64,000 nt of DNA, taken from positions 10,664,001 to 10,728,000 of the forward strand of contig NC_088312.1 in the NCBI RefSeq assembly GCF_910592395.1, read 5' to 3'. The first letter of the stretch is position 1. Each line of letters begins with the position of its first letter. The notes below the pieces were generated by a model. The model saw nothing but the letters and a program-made list of their open reading frames with translations, did no database searches and was not told where the DNA came from. Shown here in pieces: positions 11,101 through 22,253 of this stretch. The stretch comes from Lineus longissimus (Eukaryota > Nemertea > Pilidiophora > Heteronemertea > Lineidae). The position numbers and the translations under genes are program-made.

Positions 11101-14100
11101 TTAATTGTTCTGCGGTCCTTTTGTGCCTGTCCGTGAACTTCCGGTTAGCATCCCAATAATTCGCTTGCCCAGCGCCAGCCAATGCTTATTAAGAACCCTC
11201 GCAGGATTTTTTATTGCAAGCTGAGGATTCGAGTAAAGTACTGAATTTTTCACGGAAGACGGCGACGCAGATCTCTTTGATGAAGGCTGATTGCAGTACT
11301 GTTGCAGTTCCGTGTAAGTGCATCGGTTATAGCAACATTCGCAGACGATGCCTGACCAGCCTTCACCGCCCCATCGCTTGCTCTTCAAGTACGTCTTTGC
11401 CCTGTCCGTGGATATGAAGGGTACTATGCGTTCTTCAGTTTCTTCTGCCTCAGATGTGTCTGCTATAATTAGAAGAAATTGTCTGTGGTTAGAAAATAAC
11501 TATCTTTCGAGTTGATGCGCTTTCCGTAATTAGAAAAGTGTGTGCTGAATCTTGACAAAACTTGACGTACCAAGGCTGAAAGAAAGAGGGGGTAATTTTT
11601 CTGTTCAGAGATTATTTTCATGGAAGAGAACGTGGCGTGGTGAAAAGAAGCACATTCAAACCTTTCCTGGACACTGGCACACATTTCCCATTTATAGAGC
11701 AAGTAGGGGAGCTGCTTTGCAATGGGATAGCAAATATTGACATTGTGGTCGATGCGGAAGGCTCTGCCAATGATTGCAGATTACTGGAACTAGTCATTAG
11801 CAACTTGTGCAAAAGTGTCTCAGTGGATTTATATAAGAGCCAAGAGCTGCTTTCTGTTACATCAACCCCAAGAGTTAGAGTGCTCAATAAGTTCTGTTTA
11901 CACCCAAGATTAACGTCTGCTGTCGGCTTCATGTATGTAATTGTCTATGAATGTACTTTGCCTGTGCATAATAGAGCATTTGACCTGCGGGTGATGCATG
12001 AATCACGGATCGAAGAGGCAATGATTTCGGAAAGGTTGGTAACAGTGAGTTTTGGCAAATAAAACAAACGCTCCCGTATGTCGTATCCGTATCGATTTAA
12101 AGGGGAAGTACACCCTTTCGTCTATATTATAAGAGAGAAGACCGTTTCTTGTGCACACTCCTTCTGAAGATTGGCCATGCTTAGGCTGTGACACTCCATA
12201 CCAATAGAAAGTTTGTTGGTTACACTAGGTTGTTTGCGGGAAAAAAATGCAATATTTTGACTTTAGGGGGTTAGAATAAGGGTTTTAATTTTAACCACTC
12301 AATTCTCCCAACTCCCAACACCAAACTCAGGGACATGGTTTGGGGTATTTCATAAAGTGCAATTGCAATGGGGCCTTTCTTGGAAACTGGGGGGGGGGGG
12401 GGGACCGGGGGGTTTTACGTTAGCCTTTCAGTCATGATTGCCTGTGGTTTTTTGTTCAAAACATTATTACTATTAGTGTTAGAAGCTGATATGATAGGAT
12501 CACGCACTGGAAATAACTATGGAGAGTGGACTTTTTGGGTGGGTTAGGGGGTGTCACTGTCAAAAGGGCTACCCACCAGTCCAGGAGACTAGGTCGGTTA
12601 GGTAGGGGGATGTTGACAAGGTGGAGGTGTCAATAGTGCTCCCCACCAGCAGGGGTGGGGGGGGGGGTAGGGTAGGGGTAATAGCGGTGTTGGCCAGTAG
12701 TTGGTTGTTCTTGAACTATCCCAACTCAACATGCCTGCACCATGGGTAATTTGCTAGTACATGTATATGTGGTCTATTACAGCCCGAGTTCAATAACAAT
12801 TCAAATGGGTGTACATTACCCATTTAAAAATTGATGCTAATTTAAGTTCTTTTTTAATATGCAGACGACAGGGCAACTGGAAATTCATAAGGGAACTGAT
12901 AGTAACTTATCGATTGATCAGGGGAGCCGATTTTGACACCCCTTGCAGAAATTCACTTAAATGAGCACAATGGTCCTTGATTAGGACGCAGCGTACGTCG
13001 TCGTCAACGATACGAGCGATTGTGTGGTCTTGAGCGAGCTGTTTTTGAAGAATAGCTTGGGTGACAGATTATTGATTGGTGTTAAGGTTAGTAACTTTAT
13101 CGCATTTAATATGCATAGTGTTAAACTATAACTGAACTAAATCAATGAAAATATATACGAAAAATTTTCTTATAGAAGCTGTTTTAGAGATTATTTATTT
13201 TACAAATTAAAATAGTAGTTGGTAAATTTCAATCTGTTTAACTACTTTGGCGAAGCGCTGTCCGTTACATCCTGACTCTCATACGTTTGCGTCACCACTG
13301 TCGAGCTCTTGGGTGAGTGATTTAGCGATCTCAAAACATTGCGGGTCAAGATGTGTTTGTTATCATGTTGGTGTCGGAACCAAAGCGTGCTGCAATCAAA
13401 AACGTCTTCTGGGGAAAAATTGATGCTGGTATGATTTGAGTTCTTTTTTGTATATAGACGACAGGGCAACTGGAGATTTATTCACCAGAAAAGGAGCTGA
13501 TATTAACTTATTGATTGACCGGGGTTCTTGTGCACACTCCTTCTGAAGATTGGCCATGCTTAGGCTGTGACACTCCATACCAATAGAAAGTTTGTTGCTT
13601 ACACTAGGTTGTTTGCGGGAAAAAAATGCAATATTTTGACTTTAGGGGGTTAGAATAAGGGTTTTAATTTTGACCACTCAATTCTCCCAACTCCCAACAC
13701 CAAACTCAGGGACATGGTTTGGGGTATTTCATAAAGTGCAATTGCAATGGGGCCTTTCTTGGAAACTGGGGGGGGGGGGGGGGGATCGGGATGTTTTACG
13801 TTAGCCTTTCAGTCATGATTGCCTGTGGTTTTTTGTTCAAAACATTATTACTATTAGTGTTAGAAGCTGATATGATAGGATCACGCACTGGAAATAACTA
13901 TGGAGAGTGGACTTTTTGGGTGGGTTAGGGGGTGTCACTGTCAAAAGGGCTACCCACCAGTCCAGGAGACTAGGTCGGTTAGGTAGGGGGATGTTGACAA
14001 GGTGGAGGTGTCAATAGTGCTCCCCACCAGCAGGGGTGGGGGGGGGGGGTAGGGTAGGGGTAATAGCGGTGTTGGCCAGTAGTTGGTTGTTCTTGAACTA

Positions 14101-16475
14101 TCCCAACTCAACATGCCTGCACCATGGGTAATTTGCTAGTACATGTATATGTGGTCTATTACAGCCCGAGTTCAATAACAATTCAAATGGGTGTACATTA
14201 CCCATTTAAAAATTGATGCTAATTTAAGTTCTTTTTTGATATGCAGACGACAGGGCAACTGGAAATTCATAAGGGAACTGATAGTAACTAATCGATTGAT
14301 CAGGGGAGCCGATTTTGACACCCCTTGCAGAAATTCACTTAAATGAGCACAATGGTCCTTAATTAGGACGCAGCGTACGTCGTCGTCAACGATACGAGCG
14401 ATTGTGTGGTCTTGAGCGAGCTGTTTTTGAAGAATAGCTTGGGTGACAGATTATTGATTGGTGTTAAGGTTAGTAACTTTATCGCATTTAATATGCATAG
14501 TGTTAAACTATAACTGAACTAAATCAATGAAAATATATACGAAAAATTTTCTTATAGAAGCTGTTTTAGAGATTATTTATTTTACAAATTAAAATAGTAG
14601 TTGGTAAATTTCAATCTGTTTAACTACTTTGGCGAAGCGCTGTCCGTTACATCCTGACTCTCATGCGTTTGCGTCACCACTGTCGAGCTCTTGGGTGAGT
14701 GATTTAGCGATCTCAAAACATTGCGGGTCAAGATGTGTTTGTTATCATGTTGGTGTCGGAACCAAAGCGTGCTGCAATCAAAAACGTCTTCCGGGAAAAA
14801 ATTGATGCTGGTATGATTTGAGTTCTTTTTTGTATATAGACGACAGGGCAACTGGAGATTTATTCACCAGAAAAGGAGCTGATATTAACTTATTGATTGA
14901 CCGGGGTTCTTGTGCACACTCCTTCTGAAGATTGGCCATGCTTAGGCTGTGACACTCCATACCAATAGAAAGTTTGTTGCTTACACTAGGTTGTTTGCGG
15001 GAAGAAAATGCAATATTTGGACTTTAGGGGGTTAGAATAAGGGTTTTAATTTTGACCACTCAATTCTCCCAACTCCCAACACCAAACTCAGGGACATGGT
15101 TTGGGGTATTTCATAAAGTGCAATTGCAATGGGGCCTTTCTTGGAAACTGGGGGGGGGGGGGGGGGGATCGGGATGTTTTACGTTAGCCTTTCAGTCATG
15201 ATTGCCTGTGGTTTTTTGTTCAAAACATTATTACTATTAGTGTTAGAAGCTGATATGATAGGATCACGCACTGGAAATAACTATGGAGAGTGGACTTTTT
15301 GGGTGGGTTAGGGGGTGTCACCGTCAAAAGGGCTACCCACCAGTCCAGGAGACTAGGTGTCAATAGTGCTCCCCACCAGCAGGGGTGGGGGGGGGGGGGG
15401 TAGGGTAGGGGTAATAGCGGTGTTGGCCAGTAGTTGGTTGTTCTTGAACTATCCCAACTCAACATGCCTGCACCATGGGTAATTTGCTAGTCTAATCTAT
15501 TGTTTTATCGGGTAAGGGAATAATTTTTCGAAACTGTTCGCTACTTTCAAAATTCTGTTTTCATTCCTAACTCAAGCTAGCTGAAGAAACGATTTTTTCA
15601 AATTCCCGCCCATGTAGAAAGGGCAATAATTATTTGGTGCGAATGGAATTTCGCGCTCAATTTTTTGGACGTATATGATATGTATGGCCGTTCCATGAAA
15701 CGTTGTGCGCGAAGACATAGAATCAATTAGCGAAAAGAACGTCGCAAAGAATTTCAGATATGAAGACAACACAATGTAGGAAAAGGTGCAAAGAAACTGA
15801 ACAAAAAAACCCGAAACAAAAAAAACCGCGGTCCGTCACCGCTATCTGTTTAATATCCACTGAATATCAGTCTGTGGACGTCTGTCTGAGATAATGGTGA
15901 GTTTTCGCGAATCCCCGAAACGCCAACGAGAACGCCATTGTTCGACATCGTGATCGGGAGGTCGAACAATGGGACCGCGGCGTTCGTGTTGGCGGCGTTT
16001 CGGGGGATTTTCGAAAACTGGCTGAAAGATGTCCGCCGAACATCATCTTGACCCGCAAAAATCACTCACCCACAGAGAAAAAAATACAGATTTGTGGATC
16101 TCGATAGTGGTGACGCAAACGCGTGAGAGTCGGGATGGCCGGGCATTCGTCCCATCTGCGAAGAATATAGTGGATTATGACCAATTTTTTTATAGAAAAT
16201 GAATGAAGTTCTTGTTATTTTTTGTGTTCGCTATGTTGACAAATAAAAAATTTCCTCTTACCTGATCGCTTTTTAATGAATGCATCGCCTGCGTAGTAAC
16301 CGTTTACGCAGATTGTGCCTAACATACTGGAAAGATGAGGCCCGCATACCCCGACCGGCCCTCGTTCTACGTCGTCTTCGGTACATGTTTTCGCCCAGCC
16401 GTTTGCTCGTGCGATGGGTAAAGCAGCGCTGATTAACAGCAGTGCAGTCAGGGCGATGGGGGTTGTCTTGGCCAT
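11101..16475 (-). CDS. Insulin-like peptide precursor, eight-cysteine molluscan type, two exons
   Basis: Exon 1 is 16475-16262 and exon 2 is 11462-11101, joined in phase 1 (donor GTAAGAG, acceptor TTATAG), giving 191 residues. Residues 1-25 form a signal peptide. The B-chain has C31, then C44-G45-x-x-L48 ... C56, with the insulin 12-residue cysteine spacing, and ends at K68-K69-R70. A C-peptide of about 30 residues ends at K100-R101. The A-chain carries GIVCECCYNRCTYTELQQYC, the insulin CC-x3-C-x8-C signature with one extra cysteine. The extra pair (C31 and C112) predicts the fourth disulphide known from molluscan insulin-related peptides. After the A chain, K134-R135 precedes a basic C-terminal extension of about 56 residues. 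By family, it would be a secreted hormone acting on a receptor tyrosine kinase. A TATA box sits about 58 bases upstream of the ATG. The 4.8-kb intron is filled with repeats. Confidence 0.9.
11637..12062 (+). other. Unrecognised 141-codon open frame in the insulin-like intron
   Basis: This ATG-initiated open frame runs 141 codons on the strand opposite the insulin-like gene, inside its intron. The peptide is mixed in composition, without membrane segments, a signal peptide or a motif I recognise. It could be a remnant of a mobile element, a small nested gene or chance. No promoter or splice evidence was seen. Confidence 0.25.
12146..15491. repeat. Tandem array of a 1.38-kb unit, about 2.4 copies
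   Basis: The phrase TTCTTGTGCACACTCCTTCT begins units at 12146, 13525 and 14907, spacings of 1379 and 1382 bp. Units 1 and 2 are complete. Unit 3 stops after GGGTAATTTGCTAGT at 15491 and lacks a segment of about 40 bp near 15357. Units differ by a few substitutions and by the length of G runs, so the duplication is recent. The array lies wholly within the intron of the insulin-like gene and contains no recognisable gene. Confidence 0.95.
15905..16010. repeat. Long imperfect hairpin
   Basis: ATCCCCGAAACGCC...AACGAGAACGCC...ATTGTTCGAC on the left is mirrored by GTCGAACAATGG...GCGGCGTTCGTGTTGGCG...GCGTTTCGGGGGAT on the right around a short centre near 15950. It is in the insulin-like intron, about 250 bp from exon 1. 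Confidence 0.75.
16030..16140 (-). repeat. Inverted, diverged copy of a segment of the 1.38-kb unit
   Basis: On the minus strand this reads CATCCCGACTCTCACGCG, then TTTGCGTCACCACTATCGAG, then GGGTGAGTGAT and GCGGGTCAAGATG. It parallels 13270-13355 and 14652-14737 in the array. The sequences flanking exon 1 of the insulin-like gene and the array therefore share an older repeat in opposite orientation. Confidence 0.7.
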
Positions 16476-16530
16476 CGTTGCTGGAAGAGGAAAGGATTGA
16501 TTGTGACCAAGTGTTGTAAAGACAGAATCA

Positions 16531-16536
16531 TTTATA
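16531..16536 (-). promoter_or_regulatory. TATA box of the insulin-like gene
   Basis: TATAAA (minus strand) lies in GCGCAGTATAAATGATTC, with its 3' end about 55 bases upstream of the start codon at 16475. Transcription would begin about 30 bases downstream, leaving a short leader. It is the only such match close to the gene. Confidence 0.55.
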
Positions 16537-16599
16537 CTGCGCGAGGATGGGAAAACTTGGTGCTTGATAGCTATCATTGAAGGCCTATAGTACACCGTT

Positions 16600-18080
16600 C
16601 GCTAAAAAATTGAAATTCGTTATTGAATTGTTAAATTTCCAATTACGTCAGTACATTCTAGATTTCATACGACAAATACCAAGTTTCAAATATCCGCCTC
16701 GGAATTCATAATAACTGCACAATGTGGATAACTGCATTTTTATCTTCCTGGACCACCAGTAAAATATAAGTTCCGAACGACGTACCCCTTTAAAGTTTTT
16801 AACGCTTTGTAATTTGATTTAATAATGATAATAACGCTGGTTAAAACATGAAAGAAGAACCTAGTTCCTTCCTCCTATGTGAGTCACCCGCATCATTTTA
16901 TGGCATCCAGTATTTGCCGCATTTGTCCTCTGAATGATTATACTTATCCAAAAAGACTTTTAAACGATTTGGGGGAACTGTCAAAGACTTGTATAGAAAA
17001 TAACATTAGTATGTAAACCAAAAAACAATAAGGCCTACCTGCTGAGAGTTCGTAATCACTGCCTATCATGATGTGACTTCCCTACCCTTCAGTGTTGTGC
17101 TGGCTATCATGGCAAGATATCTCATGCTTTGAAACCTTTATAAACACACTATTTCCCAAACGTGACAATAATTGTGACGTTGAAGTCACATGACCGCATG
17201 CCGTGCGCCTAATACGCCGACGCCCGTTTTGTGTTGTTTGGCGCTTCCAAGATTGCATCGCAATGATCCTTCATACAAAGGGTAAACTGCAGTCGACGTC
17301 TAAGTTAAGGTGAATTTTCCTTTTCATTGTTGTTTTCGTTTTCACTTGATAGATCTAATTAGAGAGCCTATCATTTTTATTTTTACAATGTCAATGTATT
17401 ATTGCCTTCTGTTAAATTTGATTTGCTATGGCCTTTTGAATGGCCTTTTGTAGGCGTCCTTATTTTCTATTTTAGCAGGAAAGAATAAACTCAACGCCGG
17501 GAGCAATTCATTTGTTGATTCCGTAAAGTACTCTGTACCTCCTGGAGGATGGGACCGGTCTACTGCTGCAGGGACAACTCCGATAGGATCACCCCGTATA
17601 GCATGACGCTGGAAGGTGACTGGGCAGCCAACAGCTTGGCAATAATGCCCTTTTTACTAAAAGAGCCTTTCAATTGAAAGACTCCGACTTCACTAACTAC
17701 AACTAAATCAAAAGTAATACTATAAAATTGGCCTGTTTCTGTTAAAAGTATCAGTTGACATGCGATTAAACGGCGTTGTGCGTCAGTGTTAAACGTATCC
17801 TTGTTGATGGGCAGGATACAGACACACAACGCCGATTAGATCGAGATGAAGTTTTGTGACGAAGGTAATCAATAACGTATTGGTGAAACCCAACCAAACG
17901 CTGGAGTTGTTGGAGCCATACATGGTAGAATTATCAACTGCTGATACGGATGATTATCTAATGGCAATCTGATGACATTCTGTGTCTATTTGACCACCAT
18001 CAGGTTCAGGGAGGTGAGTATAGGTGAAGGACAGTTCAAACATCTGATCTTATCATTGCGACAGCAGATGATTGATTGAT
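16600..18080. other. Intergenic, no gene recognised
   Basis: Contains a dispersed repeat at 16690-16797 (CTTCCTGGACCACCAGTAA ... GTACCCCTTTAAA) that recurs at 27675-27757. Otherwise nothing recognisable was found; short open frames lack domains. Confidence 0.5.
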
Positions 18081-18083
18081 ACT

Positions 18084-18632
18084 AAAGCCCGCAGCACACT
18101 AGCCGCCAACTTCGGCGTTCACAGGCGTTTTTTTTTGTCGCAAGAGTCCTGAACGCCTGAAAAATCCCTAGTCTCTACGAACGGCATCGGCGAACGCGAC
18201 TTGACGCCACTTGCCGCAACTAAACGCCAAATATCCAACGCAAGAAGAAGCCAGGGGTGCTACGGATGGTCGCCTGACTTGGCGTGGGCGGCGAGGCTAT
18301 GGCCAATCAGCTTGCGTCTTGATGTCACATGATTTCAAGAGGACAGCCTAAAGTGGCGGAAAAGACGCTACTGGACGCCAATTCTGGGCAGGTGTGCTCT
18401 GACTGGGATCCACTGGCCGCCAACTTTGGCGTCGAGAGGCGTCAGCCGAACGCTTCTTGTCGCCAAAATTGGCGGCTAGTGTGCTGCGGGCTTTAAAGTG
18501 GCGGAAAAGACACCACTGGACGCCAATTCCGGGCAGGTGTGCTCTGACCGGGATCCACTGGCCGCCAACTTTGGCGTCGAGAGGCGTCAGCCTCTTGTCG
18601 CCAAAGTTGGCGGCTAGTGTGCTGCAGGCTTA
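18084..18632. mobile_element. Inverted-repeat element with a tandemly duplicated right end
   Basis: The left end AAAGCCCGCAGCACACTAGC CGCCAA is mirrored at 18470-18494 (TTGGCGGCTAGTGTGCTGCGGGCTTT). Immediately after, about 140 bp (AAGTGGCGGAAAAGAC ... GGCGGCTAGTGTGCTGCAGG) are repeated, ending at 18632. The interior has several more CGCCAA/TTGGCG motifs. It is a GC-rich MITE of about 410 bp plus a duplicated terminal block; no transposase is present. Confidence 0.75.
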
Positions 18633-18732
18633 AACATTGCTAGTTTTAACTAGTCTATAAGAGTCCCGTTTGTATTTGGTATTTCAGTTAGTACCAACCA
18701 CTGGGGTTGATGATGGAACTATATAGTATGAG

Positions 18733-19104
18733 ATGATCACTTCAGACAACAAGACATTGCTCGACTTATTTATAAAAGAATACCAACTTACCACTCGGCT
18801 GGAACGTATTCACCAAACCGACCTTTGCCGTTTCTTATGGACCCTGGTCAATCTTTGTACAATTATCATGGAGTATAGGCCCATTCTTTTCAAACGATGT
18901 TTTTCTGTAGATGTGTTGAAAAAGTTGCGAACTCCCACGGGACCGCATGCAGATCAAATTAACGGCAAATATCGTGCAAGAATAACAGTAATTTTAACTC
19001 CTCGTTACATCGTAGCACCTTATTACACGACTAATTGGTTATTGCCCACAACCGATCGATATAAATCCCCCCTGCCCATATCTCTCACGGGGAGGTCTCA
19101 GTAA
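18733..19104 (+). other. Unrecognised 123-codon open frame
   Basis: The ATG-initiated open frame has no recognised domain. It begins 100 bp after the inverted-repeat element. No flanking splice sites produce an obvious extension. It may be chance or a fragment. Confidence 0.2.
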
Positions 19105-21443
19105 AAGAGGTGTCCGACTACACTCCGGACGCAGTGGACCGGCCTCATTCCTCCCTGCATAAGGAGACCAAATTAGGCTGCCCTTGGAGTCTATGTCCGA
19201 CCGGCCGGTCAGAGTCCTCTGGTCTCTTCAGGATGATGTGAAGAATCAGTGTTTAATGAAATTCCACTTTGGGACAGAGAGTGACAGTTGACCTTTAATG
19301 CTAACTATCGAAAGTTCCAAGCTGGGTTTCTGATGGGAAATTAACAATGATCGAAGTGATAACTTTTCTATAGTTACATTTTTTCTCGTTGTGATGGCAT
19401 TCATGCTGGGTCCTGCGTATAAGGTGTTATCAATGTTGCCTGGCTACAAATATACATGTATATTTTCATGTCAGCATTTGGTCCGCTTCTGTAAAACACG
19501 AACTGACTTTTGTTCCAAACACACCCCAACCGACTCAATTAAACTAGAGTTTAACCACTTTCCACTTAGAAGCCTGTAATTTCTTGAAAAGAAGAAAAAA
19601 CATCATCCTGGCTAGTAATATCAGTACAGATGCGATATTTCTTTGGACATCTTTTGGATTAAAACAGTCTCTTCTTCTGTCAGTTAAACACCGTATCGGG
19701 AATCCATCCTAAAAGAATATGGAATACGTCATATCAGAAAGAATCGTCCCTGTAAACAGTCAAATCAACATGAAATCCCATGGAATGTTGAGAAAGCCAA
19801 GCCTCCTGTTAGGATCAATTCCCGGATCAGGATCAGTTGCACCTTTTACATATTCCTAAGTCCAGATTACCGATCGTCATAACGTGGACTGAATGAAGCC
19901 TGTCCTCAAACTGTCCTCACTCGCACATGAGTTCGAAGTCTCACAGCAACCGAGGCTTTATGGCCGGTCATTTAGTGATGACCTAATCGAAGGTACATGT
20001 AATAGTATTATATTGACATGTATGTTTGATATACATGTACATACAAATTCACAGTATTATCGCGAGCGACGGAGGTCGTTAGCATGGGCCGCGGGGTGAC
20101 ATGTCAATAAAAAAAGAGTCTTTCACGATATATATCAAAGTATTAAATGATATCATACATTAGCTTAATTAAAACGAGGAAATATATCATTAGCGAGCTG
20201 TTTTTCTGCCTCGAAGTTGCAATTGCATATGAGTAAAATTTGTTAGTTGCGCAACCACTGCCCGGGGTACTGGCCCAGTATCAACAGCTCTCTGTGCGCA
20301 TTAATCTTTCATGTTTGTGGTAAGATAAGACTATCCCGAAAATGGCATCAATATCTCGCAGTTCGCATATTAAAATCTGTCATGTCATGACAACCTGAAA
20401 ACAGTATTAGTTTTAGCATACCGTTGTCTACATCCAGGGGACGTGGGTTTCTTTAAAGTTTTGATCTTTAAGTATTCAAAGATTTAGCTCAAGTTTTAGC
20501 CACAAGTTGTCATAGACACGTTTAACAACCTTCACCTTTCTCGCCCCTCAGCAATGAGCTCTTAGGTCATATTACCAACCTTTACGAAAGACTGTCTAGT
20601 CAGGAGATACATTTGGTTGTCTTGGTTATTGATGATTCGGCAATCTTCTCCTATTCAAAGAACGCAATCGGAAGAAAGTAATAATTGAGTAATGACAATG
20701 GATCTATGCCAGGAAATGTTTCAATCCATCTTGAACGAGGTAAACTTGAATCATTGAGCGACGAATGATCTATACATGTAGTCCTTGAGTTTAAAAGCAC
20801 CTTATAGTGTACACTATGAATCTGTGAATCAAAAAGAAGGAAATCTATAAAAAAGATATAAAAATTTGATTCTAAAAAAATCCACTAATTCCAAAGATGT
20901 TAACTACGATTTCACTGGAAACGGATGGATGTCCTCTTTCCAATGACACCCTGCACGGATGGCACCTGTTTTAATGAAAGACGTTAAAATCAGTACTTAA
21001 CCTTTTGCCGGGTATAGTTTCAATGTTTTTCTTGACCTTGATAGACTACCATGCAACGTCAACTACTAATTCGCTGATCGATTAACTTCTATAACTTACT
21101 TAGTATTCGAATGCCATCAACTTCGATCTATTGCTCATTCGATTGCCACCAACTTACTCATACTCAAATGACTATACCAACTAGGCCTACTTAGTCTATC
21201 ACCGTCAACTTCTATTGCATCTTGACAGCCACCAAAAGTTTTGCATCTTATCAAGATTTTGCCTGGATTTAAAGGGATTATATAGGACTATAAGGTTCAG
21301 GATGCTTCTATTGTTCATTGATTAGATTATAGTCATTGCTTTCTTTGACTAGATAATACTGAAACAACAAAGGTGAATGAATCAGAAAAAATTATCATGT
21401 TCCACTGACACTGTTTTTCGTTTGGTCGATATATGCTGGTAAA
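19105..21443. other. Intergenic and upstream region of the methyltransferase, no gene recognised
   Basis: Plain AT-rich sequence. I saw no conserved motif, TATA box or repeat that I can support. Confidence 0.45.
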
Positions 21444-21509
21444 TTGGTAGGCCATTGTCATTCTGTGTCCCATATCGGGTATACTTCATTGTCGGAAGTA
21501 GCTCCAACT

Positions 21510-22253
21510 ATGGCGGCATCTAAGCAGAACTCGTCTTACAAATATGACAGATTTTTCGACTACAAGGCTTGCTACGACGAGGAGTACTTCTCAAACTTCG
21601 TCACGACATACGCTGACCTGCATCCAACTGATGTTTTCGTTGACATGGGCTGTGGCAAAGGGAGGACAATTTCAAAACTACCATTATATTTTAAGGTGAG
21701 CAAGTGCCTGGCTGTTGACGAGGACAGAGAGAGTCTGGAAGTATTGAGTCAAACGGATGGAGTTGCGGCCTTCAACATGACCGCCGAGAAATTTTCACAG
21801 CTCGACATCGAATACAGCAAAGTGTTGTTCCAGGAAACTGCACATCTGCTCCCGAGGGATGCCTTGAAAACTGTCATGGGGAACATTTACCGCAGGCTTC
21901 CAAATGGTGGTAGGGTGATTGTTGATCAGATGAGCAGCACAGACGCCTTTCATTTATTCTCGTCTGCTCAGGAGAGATGGAAAACAAAGATGACACGTGA
22001 CGCGTATGAACCAGTTATGAAAGGGTGTGGGTTTTTGGTGGAGGTCTTCAGGAAGGTGTTCCAGGTTGAGATACGGAAGGATGACTACGTCAGCATGCTA
22101 CGGCGTCGTCTGCTGTCTGTTTTAGAGGAGGTTGATGACAAGGAGTTGGAAGAGGGGATCATATCAATGAGTTTTGAGGACCCTGTGAAATACGAGGAGG
22201 TGCACTATTTTATTGTTGGCGAGAAAGTCGCGCCAGTGGAATCTTTTGAATAA
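21510..22253 (+). CDS. Class I SAM-dependent methyltransferase, single exon
   Basis: A 247-residue intronless frame. I chose the ATG at 21510 (context CTATGG, protein MAASKQNSS...) because the upstream in-frame ATG at 21444 adds only non-conserved residues. Residues about 41-52 carry the SAM-binding motif I (VFVDMGCGKGRTISKL). An acidic strand end follows at the motif II position (CLAVDEDRESL). An LPNGGRVIVDQM segment matches the post-core motif of class I enzymes. The fold would transfer a methyl group from S-adenosylmethionine, but the substrate cannot be told. No signal peptide or membrane segment was seen. It stands alone between long intergenic regions. An intronless form in an intron-rich neighbourhood could reflect retroposition or acquisition. 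Confidence 0.8.
   Translation: MAASKQNSSYKYDRFFDYKACYDEEYFSNFVTTYADLHPTDVFVDMGCGKGRTISKLPLYFKVSKCLAVDEDRESLEVLSQTDGVAAFNMTAEKFSQLDIEYSKVLFQETAHLLPRDALKTVMGNIYRRLPNGGRVIVDQMSSTDAFHLFSSAQERWKTKMTRDAYEPVMKGCGFLVEVFRKVFQVEIRKDDYVSMLRRRLLSVLEEVDDKELEEGIISMSFEDPVKYEEVHYFIVGEKVAPVESFE

Noticed and set aside
13242-14960. Paired minus-strand 75- and 60-codon frames in the tandem units
   Set aside because: They are identical because the units are duplicated, not because of coding constraint, and they lack a domain.
12389-15165. Long runs of G (also at 22446, 41479, 50079 and 61122) as possible G-quadruplex controls
   Set aside because: They are plain homopolymer tracts prone to slippage and sequencing error. 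No conserved placement relative to genes suggests a regulatory role.
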